Positions 54,829 to 63,802 of a stretch of 64,000 nucleotides of DNA are shown piece after piece. Below the pieces are notes generated by a model. The model was not told where the DNA came from. It worked only from the letters and a program-made list of their open reading frames with translations, and made no database searches. How positions within the stretch are numbered: the stretch's first letter is position 1; each line of letters starts with the position of its first letter. The position numbers and the translations under genes were made by a program. This DNA comes from Acidobacteriota bacterium (GTDB taxonomy: Bacteria > Acidobacteriota > Terriglobia > Acidiferrales > UBA7541): assembly GCA_013289955.1 (NCBI GenBank), contig JABCYZ010000007.1, forward strand, positions 1-64,000, given 5' to 3'.

Positions 54829-55231
54829 CACACGCGTTCGGCTCCCCGGTCTTCAGGCCAATTTGTCTTGACAGGCGGTTACTCGCGCCTAGCGAGCAGT
54901 GCTGTATAGGATTGCATCTTGGTAGAGAAGTCCCGGCATCTGGCTGGCGATTTTCTTTCTGGCAGCCTAGAAAATTTCGCCTTAGTTCTTTCCTCCGGGG
55001 CGCTAAAAAGAAAAGATGCGTCTAGCTCCGGCGCGGCACCAGTAAATCATTTAGAATCAGTGATTAGTGGATAGCTCCTAAGTGTTGATGCTAGACCTTC
55101 AGAACGCGCCTAAAACAAAAAACCGGGGAGGGGTTGCCGTTGCAGTTGACCAATCCCACACCAAGCCTCTCCGCCTCCCAGGCAGATTCCTGCGACCCTC
55201 GCCGCAGCCCCGCGCTCCCTTTGACCCCGTT
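54829..55231. other. Intergenic stretch before rpsT
   Basis: About 400 bases with no gene or tRNA-like cloverleaf recognised. The region has lower GC in its middle and ends with the promoter annotated next. Confidence 0.5.
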
Positions 55232-55260
55232 TGACAAAGCTCGGGGCCTCGTTTAACGTT
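55232..55260 (+). promoter_or_regulatory. Candidate sigma-70 promoter of rpsT
   Basis: A consensus TTGACA (55232-55237), a 17-base spacer and TAACGT (55255-55260), 33 bases before ATG 55294. The -35 is perfect and the -10 weak. Confidence 0.5.
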
Positions 55261-55293
55261 AAATGTTTGAACGGTACCTAAAAGGAGCAATAG

Positions 55294-55599
55294 ATGGCCC
55301 AGGGACAGGCTACCAAAATCAAGAAGAAGAAAAAGTCGGTTTTAAAGCGTGCGGCGCAAGCTCGTCAACGCGCCGAAGTGAATCGCGCTAACCGCACCCG
55401 GGTCCGCACGCTGATGCGCCGCTTGCGTACGGCAATTACCGCCGCTGACGCCACCGCCGCCGGCAATCTTCTCCACCCCACAATGTCCGCGATTGACCAG
55501 GCCATCACCAAGGGCGTGCTGCATGAAAACACCGGCAACCGTTACAAGTCGCGCCTCACGCTGGCCTTCCATGGCCTCGCTGCCAAAGCCGCGAAGTAG
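55294..55599 (+). CDS. rpsT: 30S ribosomal protein S20
   Basis: 101 residues, Lys/Arg-rich and helical. The S20 blocks are visible: KSVLKRAAQARQRAEVNRA, then a three-helix bundle ending HENTGNRYKSRLTLAFHGL. It binds 16S rRNA in the body of the small subunit. There is a strong Shine-Dalgarno (AAAAGGAG) and its own promoter and terminator, so a monocistronic unit. Confidence 0.96.
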   Translation: MAQGQATKIKKKKKSVLKRAAQARQRAEVNRANRTRVRTLMRRLRTAITAADATAAGNLLHPTMSAIDQAITKGVLHENTGNRYKSRLTLAFHGLAAKAAK

Positions 55600-55630
55600 C
55601 GTCTAGAAGCGAAATGGATTTTCTCGAGGA

Positions 55631-55658
55631 GGCGGGTCTCGGCCCGCCTTCTTTTTTG
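55631..55658 (+). terminator. Rho-independent terminator of rpsT
   Basis: GGCGGG / CCCGCC stem (55631-55648) followed by TTCTTTTTT, 31 bp after the rpsT stop. Confidence 0.9.
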
Positions 55659-55775
55659 CCAGCTGTCTCCTGAGCGCTTTTGTTCACCGCCCAGTCACGC
55701 TGCATTAACCATCCCGCGATAACCTTCTTGCTTGGCGCCTGGCCCAAACGCCTCCATCGGGGAATCATTCAAACC

Positions 55776-57641
55776 ATGTTTCGGTTCGGTTCGTTCCTTA
55801 CTGAAGTTTCATTTCGCTCGCTCAGGTTCCTTGCGCTTAAATTGGAAGCGGTCTTGTTCGCGGCCATGCTGCTTGCTCCCGTCTACCAGTCTTGCCGCGC
55901 ACAAGAGCTTTCGCTGGATACCTGCCCGCGTCCCTCTGCCGGCAGCGCCGTTCCGGAACCGGAAGATTTGCGCAGCCAGAACGGCGTCCTCAAGGTCGAT
56001 CTCACGGTCCACAATTTTACCGAGCCAAGCGGCTCGACGCGCTACTGCTATATCTCTAGCGGCGGCAGCCAATCGCCGACGCTGCGCTTGAACCCGGGCG
56101 ATCTCCTCATCCTCAATCTGAAGAACGAATTGGGCGATTCCGCTGCGCCGGCCGGCCACGCTCATCCAAAATCCGAGGCAAGTGCCGATCCGTGCCAGAG
56201 CGGCGCCATGACAGCGATCTCCACAAATCTTCATTTCCACGGCCTTACCGTTCCACCTCTCTGCCATCAGGACGAGGTCTTGAAAACATCCATTCAGCCC
56301 AACGACCTGCCGTTCGAGTATCGCTTCCGTGTGCCAGCCAATGAGCCGCCCGGATTGTACTGGTATCACCCGCACATCCACGGCTTCAGCAAAGCGCAAG
56401 TCCTCGGCGGAGCTTCCGGCGCTCTCATCATCGAAGGGATTGAACGCGCGAACCGACAACTGGCAGGTCTGCCCGAGCGAGTTATCGTTATTCGCGATCA
56501 AAACTTGATAAATCCGGATTCTCCGCCCTCGAAGTCGGAACCGGTTGTGCCGCGTAATCTCGTAGATCGCGACGGAGACGCCGGCAACAACGGAACCGGC
56601 TTTGGAAAACCGGCCAAAGATCTTTCCATCAATTTTGTGCCGGTTCCCTACCCCGACTATCCGCCGGCGGAGATAAAAATGAAGCCCGAAGAACGCCAGC
56701 TTTGGCGCGTCTTGAACGCTTCGGCCATCACCTATCTCAATCTGGCGGTGCTTTTTAGACGCGCGCCGCAAATGCTCGGCATCGTCGCGTTGGACGGTGT
56801 GCCGTTAAACGCGAATGGCGGCCCGGGAGACGGAATCACGTGGGCAAATCACATCGGAGTGCCGCCCGGTGGTCGCGTGGAATTTATTGTGAAGGGGCCG
56901 CCTGCGGCTGTAAGGGGATTATTCGTGACGCGCATGGTCGATACCGGTGCTGGCGGCGAAAACGATCCGAACCGCGCGCTTGCGACTATCACACCCGCCG
57001 CCGATGCGTCCGAACCCCGTTCCACGCTTGCCGCCGCGCCCGAACCTCTTCCTCCCGCCTCACTCTCCTGGTTAGGAAGTGTGACCCCCGCGCGAACGCG
57101 CAAGTTGTATTTCTCGGAAAAGTTTCTCGATCCAAATGATCCCAACAGTCCGACGACTTTTTTCATCACCGTGGATGACCAAAAGCCCACGCCCTTCGAT
57201 CCCGCTTCGGGTGTGCCCGGCATCGTCGTGAAACAGGGGGACGTCGAGGATTGGATCATAGAGAATCGCTCCACCGAACTGCACGCGTTCCACATTCATC
57301 AAATCCACTTCATGATGCTCGAGTGGTCCGGTATTCCGGTCAACGAACCGTTTCTTCGTGACACCATCAACGTGCCCTTTTATACCAACAAGATGCTGGC
57401 GTATCCCAGCGTGAAACTCCGCATGGATTTTCGCGACCCGAATGCCGTCGGTACGTTCGTCTATCATTGTCATCTTCTGGAACATGAAGACGGCGGAATG
57501 ATGGGCCTGATCCGCGTGGACCCGGCCGACCGCGCCCAATCGCCGACGGCCGTCGCTCCCGGCGTGCCATCCGAAGCCTCTCTCGCCCGTCCTCTGGCAA
57601 CCACAAAAACTGCGTCATCGGACAACAAACCGAGGCCTTGA
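55776..57641 (+). CDS. Secreted multicopper oxidase
   Basis: About 621 residues with an N-terminal signal segment (LFAAMLLAPVYQSCRA). Copper-ligand motifs are in canonical order: NLHFHGL, WYHPHIHG, ELHAFHIHQIHF and YHCHLLEHEDGGMM, the last giving the type 1 Cys and its flanking His. Three cupredoxin domains are therefore expected, with one-electron oxidation of phenols or metals coupled to O2 reduction. A long Asn/Gly/Pro-rich loop separates domains 1 and 2. ATG 55776 is preferred over the frame start at 55680, which overlaps the rpsT terminator region. The following phosphoesterase genes are also secreted enzymes. Substrate unknown. Confidence 0.92.
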   Translation: MFRFGSFLTEVSFRSLRFLALKLEAVLFAAMLLAPVYQSCRAQELSLDTCPRPSAGSAVPEPEDLRSQNGVLKVDLTVHNFTEPSGSTRYCYISSGGSQSPTLRLNPGDLLILNLKNELGDSAAPAGHAHPKSEASADPCQSGAMTAISTNLHFHGLTVPPLCHQDEVLKTSIQPNDLPFEYRFRVPANEPPGLYWYHPHIHGFSKAQVLGGASGALIIEGIERANRQLAGLPERVIVIRDQNLINPDSPPSKSEPVVPRNLVDRDGDAGNNGTGFGKPAKDLSINFVPVPYPDYPPAEIKMKPEERQLWRVLNASAITYLNLAVLFRRAPQMLGIVALDGVPLNANGGPGDGITWANHIGVPPGGRVEFIVKGPPAAVRGLFVTRMVDTGAGGENDPNRALATITPAADASEPRSTLAAAPEPLPPASLSWLGSVTPARTRKLYFSEKFLDPNDPNSPTTFFITVDDQKPTPFDPASGVPGIVVKQGDVEDWIIENRSTELHAFHIHQIHFMMLEWSGIPVNEPFLRDTINVPFYTNKMLAYPSVKLRMDFRDPNAVGTFVYHCHLLEHEDGGMMGLIRVDPADRAQSPTAVAPGVPSEASLARPLATTKTASSDNKPRP

Positions 57642-57685
57642 GCTTTTTTGGCCAGGTTTCAAATTGAGGTTTTGCGCTGCTGTCC

Positions 57686-57711
57686 TAGCGGAGTGAGGGC
57701 CTACTCCGCTA
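57686..57711. repeat. Hairpin between oxidase and phosphoesterase genes
   Basis: TAGCGGAGT / ACTCCGCTA, a perfect 9-bp inverted repeat with an 8-base loop, 45 bp after the oxidase stop. No T-run follows, so it may be a factor-dependent terminator or an mRNA-stability element. Confidence 0.5.
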
Positions 57712-57888
57712 CGGTTATCCGCACCCGTAACCAGGTCCGGATGGCAGAGTACTCCTACGGCTAGCTCGATCTCGAAGCCCGAATACCCGACTTTCTTGCT
57801 CCATTCACATAACAAATATCCTGCCGCAACACCGAGACGTTACTAATGAGCCCCGCAGTAAAGCTCCATAAAAGAAAAGGGAGGATGA

Positions 57889-60156
57889 ATGCATTTGAAG
57901 AATTTTGCATCCCACGCGTCGAAGACTGTATGCCTTGGCCTTGCCACCGTTGCGCTTTTTCAGTTCACGGTAGGCGCTTCTCTGGCCGGCGCAATCCCGC
58001 CGCAGAAAAAGTCGAACCCCGACAACAACACGGTCACGCCCATTAAGCACGTCATCGTCATCATTGGCGAGAACCGCAGCTTCGATCACGTATTTGCAAC
58101 CTATGTACCGAAGAAAGGCGAATCCGTTTGGAACCTTCTCTCGGAAGGCATCATCAATCCGGACGGCACTCCAGGAAAAAACTTTGAAAAGGCTCACCAA
58201 CTGTCGGCCACTGACAAGGTTGGGAAGAGTGAAGACTCTTTTCTTCTGAGTCCTCCAAAAACCGAATTTCCGAACGATCAGTTGCCCTCGCCTCTCGTTG
58301 GCGGTCCCACCTTTAATCCGAACAATCCGCAAGCGGGCCAATCCTATTTTCCCAACCTCTGCGCTCCCGCCCTTGAGGCCACCTGCCAGGCCAGCATCCA
58401 GCTGGCCATGAATTCGGAAACCACGCTGCCAGAGAGCTACTACACTTCCTTGGTGAGCGGGGGCGCGGGCACGGTTGGCCTGGTGGGCAAGATTCCGGAC
58501 ACGCGCATCAGCCACGTGAACCACCTTCCCGCAGGTCCCTTTCAGCTAACCAACGGCAAGTCCTTCGTTTATACGGATTACTCGGCCAGCCCGGTGCACC
58601 GCTTCTACCAGATGTGGCAGCAACTGAACTGCAGCGCGGAACACATCACGGAAAAGTTGCCCTCTGGTTGCAACTCGAAGCTGTTTTCCTGGGTGGAAGT
58701 GACTGTCGGCGCGGGCACCAACGGCGACGCACAGCCGCCGCTTTGCTCCTCGAACGGTGATACGACTCCCTGCTTCACAACCAACTATCTGGCCAACACT
58801 CCCGGCGCAGCGACCACCGGCGAAGGCTCGACCGCTCTCGGCTTTTACAACGTTCAGCAGGGGGATGTCCCTTATTTTAAGAGCCTGGCGGACACCTACT
58901 CGATGAGCGACAACTTCCACCAGTCGGTCAACGGAGGCACCGGGGCAAATCACATCATGCTCGGGCACGGCGACGCCATCTGGTACAGCGACGGCAAGGG
59001 CCACGCGATGATTCCGCCCGAAGGCGTCGAAGTCTTTCAGGGCACGATCGATCAAGGCGTCGTCGACGAAATCGAGAACCCCAATCCGCAGGCCGGCACG
59101 AACAATTGGTACTCGCAGGATGGTTACGGCAATGGTTCGTTCGGCTCTGGTCCGTCGTCCGGCGGCGGCTCGTACAGCAACTGCTCCGATCCGCAGCAGC
59201 CTGGCGTTGGGGAAATCGTCAGCTACTTGAAGTCTCTGCCGAAGACCATCAACCCGCGCTGCCAGAAAGGCCACTACTACCTGCTGAATAACTACAATCC
59301 TGGCTACTTCGGCGATGGCACCAACGCGTATGCCGACAACACCGTCAACAACACCCCGTTCACGATTCCACCGTCATCCGTGCCGAGCATCGGCGATTCC
59401 ATGCTGGCCGCGGGCATTTCCTGGAAGTACTACGGAGATCATTGGAACAACTACTCTGGCGCGCCGAGCTTCACCCCGAACCCCAAGAGCACGAACAATC
59501 CGGACGGTCTGCCTGGCGACCCCTATCAGCTGAACTACGGAACGCCTGGACCGGCGGCCGATGAATACTGCAATATTTGCAACCCGTTCCAGTACGACAC
59601 TTCCATCATGTCGCACCGCGATCTGGTCAAAGCCCACATCCAGGACACCTCAGACCTTTACAACGACATCACCAATGGTACGCTGCCCGCGGTCTCCTTC
59701 GTCAAGCCCAGCGGCTACACGGACGGCCATCCTTCCTCTTCGAAGCTCGATTTGTTCGAGGGCTTTACGAAGAAAATCATCGATCTGGTTAAAGCCAATC
59801 CCACTCTTTGGCAGAACACGGCGATCATGATCACCTTCGACGAAGGCGGAGGCTACTACGACTCCGGCTACGTTCAGCCACTGGACTTCTTCGGTGACGG
59901 CACGCGCATCCCGCTGCTCGTCATTTCTCCATTTTCGAAGCCCGGACACGTCTCGCATGATTACGCGGATCACGTGTCCATCCTGAAGTTCATCGAGCGG
60001 AACTGGCACTTGAACACAGTGACGGACCGCAGCCGCGACAACTTCCCGAACCCGGTGACCGAACCCAGCAATCCCTATGCGCCGATCAACACCCCGGCGC
60101 TGACGGATTTGTTTGATTTGTTCGAGTTCGATCACTGCCCGCTCTGCAATTTGTAG
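57889..60156 (+). CDS. Secreted phospholipase C / acid phosphatase-type enzyme, copy 1
   Basis: 755 residues with an N-terminal signal peptide (LGLATVALFQFTVGASLAGA). The alkaline-phosphatase-superfamily phosphoesterase motifs are IVIIGENRSFDHVFATY near the start, NDNFHQS..GANHIM-type metal site (DNFHQSVNGGTGANHIMLG), ITFDEGGGYYDSG and the C-terminal YADHVSILKFIERNW. This family includes bacterial phospholipase C and AcpA acid phosphatase. It likely releases phosphate from phospholipids or phosphoesters outside the inner membrane. A strong Shine-Dalgarno (AAGGGAGG) lies close to the ATG. It is paralogous to the next gene over its whole length. Confidence 0.88.
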   Translation: MHLKNFASHASKTVCLGLATVALFQFTVGASLAGAIPPQKKSNPDNNTVTPIKHVIVIIGENRSFDHVFATYVPKKGESVWNLLSEGIINPDGTPGKNFEKAHQLSATDKVGKSEDSFLLSPPKTEFPNDQLPSPLVGGPTFNPNNPQAGQSYFPNLCAPALEATCQASIQLAMNSETTLPESYYTSLVSGGAGTVGLVGKIPDTRISHVNHLPAGPFQLTNGKSFVYTDYSASPVHRFYQMWQQLNCSAEHITEKLPSGCNSKLFSWVEVTVGAGTNGDAQPPLCSSNGDTTPCFTTNYLANTPGAATTGEGSTALGFYNVQQGDVPYFKSLADTYSMSDNFHQSVNGGTGANHIMLGHGDAIWYSDGKGHAMIPPEGVEVFQGTIDQGVVDEIENPNPQAGTNNWYSQDGYGNGSFGSGPSSGGGSYSNCSDPQQPGVGEIVSYLKSLPKTINPRCQKGHYYLLNNYNPGYFGDGTNAYADNTVNNTPFTIPPSSVPSIGDSMLAAGISWKYYGDHWNNYSGAPSFTPNPKSTNNPDGLPGDPYQLNYGTPGPAADEYCNICNPFQYDTSIMSHRDLVKAHIQDTSDLYNDITNGTLPAVSFVKPSGYTDGHPSSSKLDLFEGFTKKIIDLVKANPTLWQNTAIMITFDEGGGYYDSGYVQPLDFFGDGTRIPLLVISPFSKPGHVSHDYADHVSILKFIERNWHLNTVTDRSRDNFPNPVTEPSNPYAPINTPALTDLFDLFEFDHCPLCNL

Positions 60157-60177
60157 GGATAACAGCAACAAGGGAGA

Positions 60178-60203
60178 GGGCGGCTTTCGGGCCGCCCTTT
60201 TTC
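60178..60203 (+). terminator. Rho-independent terminator
   Basis: GGGCGGC (60178-60184) / GCCGCCC (60191-60197) followed by TTTTTCT, 21 bp after the first phosphoesterase gene. It separates the two paralogues into independent units. Confidence 0.9.
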
Positions 60204-60365
60204 TATTCCGCCATGAACCTTACGCCTCTTGAGCGCCCGAAGATTGCGTGTGTGTCTACGTTACCTCTATTTCATCCTAAAACAATAATCCTGTAACTCT
60301 CTGAGCGCATGTTCACGCTGCCGGCCCGAGTTGACGATTCCATAGTTCTAAGAAAGGGAGACGGA

Positions 60366-62627
60366 ATGACCTTTAAGCGAGTAGTGTCGGGGACCCTAGA
60401 TGGCCTGCGGAGAGGTATCGCATGCCTTGCTATGGCCCAGTTAGCCGTAGGTTTACCGGCGGCACAGGCGCAGCCGGGCGCCGCAAACGACTACAGGACC
60501 ACATCTCCAATCAAGCACGTGATCGTGATCATCGGTGAAAATCGCAGTTTTGACCACGTCTTCGCCACGTACGTCCCGAAGCGGGGCGAGAGTGTCGATA
60601 ACCTCCTCTCTAAAGGCATCATCACGCTGGATTCCAAGCTGAATGCCGTTCCCGGTCCTCATTTCCAAAAGGCCCAGCAGCTCGCTGCGAGCGATCTTGG
60701 CGCAACCAGCGGCGGCGATGCTTTCCTTTTGAGCCCTCCCAAATCCGAGTTTCCGGGCAATATCCTTCCTTCGCCGCTCGCGGGCGGTCCTGCAGGCGTT
60801 GCCTACATCCCGAACGTGTGTCCGGGGATTGTGGAAGCGGAGTGCCCCGGGAGTCTCGCCCTCGCAGTGGACTCTGAAAACGGCTTGCCCGGCGAGTACT
60901 ATCCGTCTCTCCTCACGGGCGGCAGCGGCTTGACTGCCAAAACTCCGGATACGCGCATTACGAATGTGAATTCTCTTCCGGCCGGCCCGTTTCAGCTGAC
61001 CAACGGCAAGAGCCTCCTATATACAGACTATGCGGCCAGCCCTGTGCATCGCTTCTATCAGATGGTGCAACAGTTGAATTGCAGTTTGGCGCATGCCAGC
61101 TGGCAAAATCCCTCCGGTTGCGATTCCAAATTGTTCTCCTGGGTGGAAGTGACCGTTGGGGCGGGCACGAACGGCGCGGCACAGCCTCCACCCTGCGCCT
61201 CGGACGCCGACACGCTTCCCTGCTTCACCACCAATTACCTGCCTAACGCTCTTGGGGCCTCTCTCACGGGCGAAGGCTCCACGGCTCTGGGTTTCTACAA
61301 CGTTCAGCAGGGCGATGCACCTTATTTCAAAAGCCTGGCAGACAACTACTCGATGAGCGATAACTTCCACCAATCGTTCCAGGGAGGCACCGGCGCCAAC
61401 CACATCATGTTCGGCCACGGCGACGCCATCTACTTCAACGATCCGAACAGCGCAACACCTCTTGTGCCGCCGAACGGCGTCGAGGTTGCAACAGGATCGC
61501 CGAACCAGGGAGTGGTGAGCGAAATCGAGGATCCGAATCCAGCTCCCGGTACCAACAATTGGTACGCGGAAGACGGCTACGGCGCCGGTTCGAAGGACAA
61601 ACCGTCTTCAGGCGGCGGCTCCTACAGCAATTGCTCGGACCCGAATCAGCCTGGCGTAGGACCGATTGTGGCGTACCTGAAATCCTTGCATATCGATCCG
61701 CGCTGCGAACCGGGCCACTACTACCTCCTGAATAACTACAACCCCGGCTATTTCGGCAATGGAGCCAATGCCTACACCGATACCGGCATAGCGAACACGG
61801 TCTTTACGGTTCCGCCGTCTTCCCTGCCTAGCATTGGCGACGATATGCTCGCCCACAACGTTTCCTGGAAGTATTACGGCGATGACTGGAACAACTACTC
61901 CGGCGCTCCCAGTTACACTCCTCAGCCTAAATCCGTGATTAACCCCAACGGTCTTCCCGGCGATCCCTACGAGATCAATTTCGGCCCGGTGGGCACTGCC
62001 AATCCGCTGGGGATCCCGATCACGGCTTCCGACGAGTACTGCACGATCTGCAATCCGTTCCAGTACGACACATCCATCATGACCAACGATGCTGTTCGCG
62101 ACGCGCATATCCAGGACACCGCGAATCTTTACGCCGACATCACCGGCGGCACGCTCCCGGCCGTTTCCATCGTTAAGCCCAGCGGCCTGGTGGACGGCCA
62201 CCCGGCCTCTTCGAAGCTCGACCTGTTCGAGGGGTTCAGCAAGAAAATTGTCGATGCGGTGCAGGCGTCTCCGTACGCGAAGGATACGGTGATCTTTATC
62301 ACCTTTGACGAAGGCGGCGGCTATTATGACTCCGGATACGTCCAGCCGCTCGACTTCTTCGGCGACGGCACGCGGATCGTATTTCTTGTGGTGGGACCTT
62401 ATCTGAAGCCGGGACACATCTCGCACAGCTATGCGGATCACGTCTCGATTCTCAAGTTCATCGAACGCAACTGGAATCTGCCGACGGTCACCAAGCGCAG
62501 CCGCGACAACTTCCCCAACCCCCTCTCGCTGGATTTTATCAGCCCCTACGTGCCGCTCAACAGCCCGGCCATCAGCGACCTCTTTGACTTCTTCCATTTC
62601 GAAGGGGAAGGCGGCTTCGGCCACTAA
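60366..62627 (+). CDS. Secreted phospholipase C / acid phosphatase-type enzyme, copy 2
   Basis: About 753 residues with a signal peptide (GIACLAMAQLAVGLPAAQAQ). It carries the same motifs as the preceding paralogue: IVIIGENRSFDHVFATY, DNFHQSFQGGTGANHIMFG, ITFDEGGGYYDSG and YADHVSILKFIERNW. The two differ mainly in the signal region, in linker loops and in the segment after PGDPY, where this copy has an extra NPLGIPITAS. ATG 60366 has AAGGGAG six bases upstream; the longer frame from 60309 is not used. It has its own terminator. Tandem retention suggests distinct substrates or dosage. Confidence 0.88.
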   Translation: MTFKRVVSGTLDGLRRGIACLAMAQLAVGLPAAQAQPGAANDYRTTSPIKHVIVIIGENRSFDHVFATYVPKRGESVDNLLSKGIITLDSKLNAVPGPHFQKAQQLAASDLGATSGGDAFLLSPPKSEFPGNILPSPLAGGPAGVAYIPNVCPGIVEAECPGSLALAVDSENGLPGEYYPSLLTGGSGLTAKTPDTRITNVNSLPAGPFQLTNGKSLLYTDYAASPVHRFYQMVQQLNCSLAHASWQNPSGCDSKLFSWVEVTVGAGTNGAAQPPPCASDADTLPCFTTNYLPNALGASLTGEGSTALGFYNVQQGDAPYFKSLADNYSMSDNFHQSFQGGTGANHIMFGHGDAIYFNDPNSATPLVPPNGVEVATGSPNQGVVSEIEDPNPAPGTNNWYAEDGYGAGSKDKPSSGGGSYSNCSDPNQPGVGPIVAYLKSLHIDPRCEPGHYYLLNNYNPGYFGNGANAYTDTGIANTVFTVPPSSLPSIGDDMLAHNVSWKYYGDDWNNYSGAPSYTPQPKSVINPNGLPGDPYEINFGPVGTANPLGIPITASDEYCTICNPFQYDTSIMTNDAVRDAHIQDTANLYADITGGTLPAVSIVKPSGLVDGHPASSKLDLFEGFSKKIVDAVQASPYAKDTVIFITFDEGGGYYDSGYVQPLDFFGDGTRIVFLVVGPYLKPGHISHSYADHVSILKFIERNWNLPTVTKRSRDNFPNPLSLDFISPYVPLNSPAISDLFDFFHFEGEGGFGH

Positions 62628-62648
62628 ACTCTGACTCTCCCTCATCCC

Positions 62649-62685
62649 AACGGGGCGGCCGGCCCTCCGGTCGCCCCGTTTTCTT
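62649..62685 (+). terminator. Rho-independent terminator
   Basis: A 14-bp stem (AACGGGGCGGCCGG with CCGGTCGCCCCGTT, one G-T pair) and a CCCT loop, followed by TTCTTCC, 21 bp after the second phosphoesterase stop. Confidence 0.88.
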
Positions 62686-62723
62686 CCTTGTCCTGAGCTC
62701 GATCGGAATTCAGATCCGGTTCC

Positions 62724-63782
62724 TCACTTTGCTGCCGCGCTTGCGGCGCGGGTTGCCGACAACTCCGAGACCAGGAATTCCATGACCGCGCGCTCATCCT
62801 CTGCGCCGCCCTTGAGGCGGTCATCCGCTTTTTGCAACGCGCCGAGACCAGCGAGCAATTGCGCCCTGGGAATTTTGCGGGAGGCTCCGAGTGCAAGTTC
62901 GGCCTGCTCGGGACGCATTCCGAGTGCTCGCGCCGCTTGCCAGCCGTTGGTTGGGCCTTTCAGTTCGCTCGCCTCGATCAGCTTGCGATACATCCAGGCC
63001 ATGGCCCCGACCATCGATAGCGGCTGCTCGCCGCCGCGCAGCAGACGATCCAGAAATTCCAACGCCTTTGCGGATTTACGCGCCGCCAAGAGGTCGGCCA
63101 ACTCCCACACCGTCGTCGTCTTTTCCGAGACCACCATGGATCTGACGTCATTGCTGCTGATGAACTTCTTCTCGCCCGCAAACGTCGCCAGTTTTTCGAT
63201 CTCCGTCTTTAAACGCATCAGATCCGCCGCCACAAACTCCGCCAAATCCTCGGCGGCGCCCTTTTCAAACTCGACGCCCTGTTCCTTCCCGATGGCTCGC
63301 GCAAACGCGACCGCCGCCGTTTGACGGTCTCCCGGATTATCTCCAAGCCCGCACGCCACCACCAGCGTCTTCTCCGCCAGCATCTTCCCCAGCTTCATGC
63401 GCTGATCGAGCCCCGCTGCTTCCACCACAAGCACTGTGAATGGCGCCGGGTTGTCGAGGTAAGCGCCGAGCTGCGCCACGGTCTCTTCCCGGTTTTTCTC
63501 GCCGAGCTTTTCGATGGCCTCGGCGTCCTCAAGGAAAACCACCTGCAGCGGCGAAAGCATGGCCATCGTTTGCGACTGGTCCAGCGCCGCCTGCGTTTCA
63601 CCGCGGCCCGCGGAGTAACGCGAAACGGCCCAGGTTCTGGCCGCTTCCGGCACGAACCGCTCGATCAACTGCTTGCGGCACTCGTCCCGCAAGTAGGGCT
63701 CCTCGCCAAGGAGCAGCAACGCGGGAATCGCTTTCCCGCGCTCCAGACGCGCGATCAACTCTTCCGTGGAGACCTGCGGCAT
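62724..63782 (-). CDS. holA: DNA polymerase III subunit delta
   Basis: 352 residues. ALLLLGEEPYLRDECRKQLIE at the N-terminus, LSPLQVVFLEDAEAIEKLG, the central ADLMRLKTEIEKLATFAG and the helical C-terminal domain (GGEQPLSMVGAMAWMYRKL) are HolA features. It opens the sliding clamp in the clamp loader. It lies 20 bp downstream of the LptE-like gene on the same strand, the usual leuS-lptE-holA order. Confidence 0.93.
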   Translation of the reverse strand: MPQVSTEELIARLERGKAIPALLLLGEEPYLRDECRKQLIERFVPEAARTWAVSRYSAGRGETQAALDQSQTMAMLSPLQVVFLEDAEAIEKLGEKNREETVAQLGAYLDNPAPFTVLVVEAAGLDQRMKLGKMLAEKTLVVACGLGDNPGDRQTAAVAFARAIGKEQGVEFEKGAAEDLAEFVAADLMRLKTEIEKLATFAGEKKFISSNDVRSMVVSEKTTTVWELADLLAARKSAKALEFLDRLLRGGEQPLSMVGAMAWMYRKLIEASELKGPTNGWQAARALGMRPEQAELALGASRKIPRAQLLAGLGALQKADDRLKGGAEDERAVMEFLVSELSATRAASAAAK

Positions 63783-63802
63783 GCTTTGTACTCCCGATAT
63801 GC

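Noticed and set aside
54829..55290. A minus-strand small frame and possible tRNA in the gap before rpsT
   Set aside because: The frame overlaps the rpsT promoter and has no domain; no cloverleaf or T-arm sequence could be traced on either strand.
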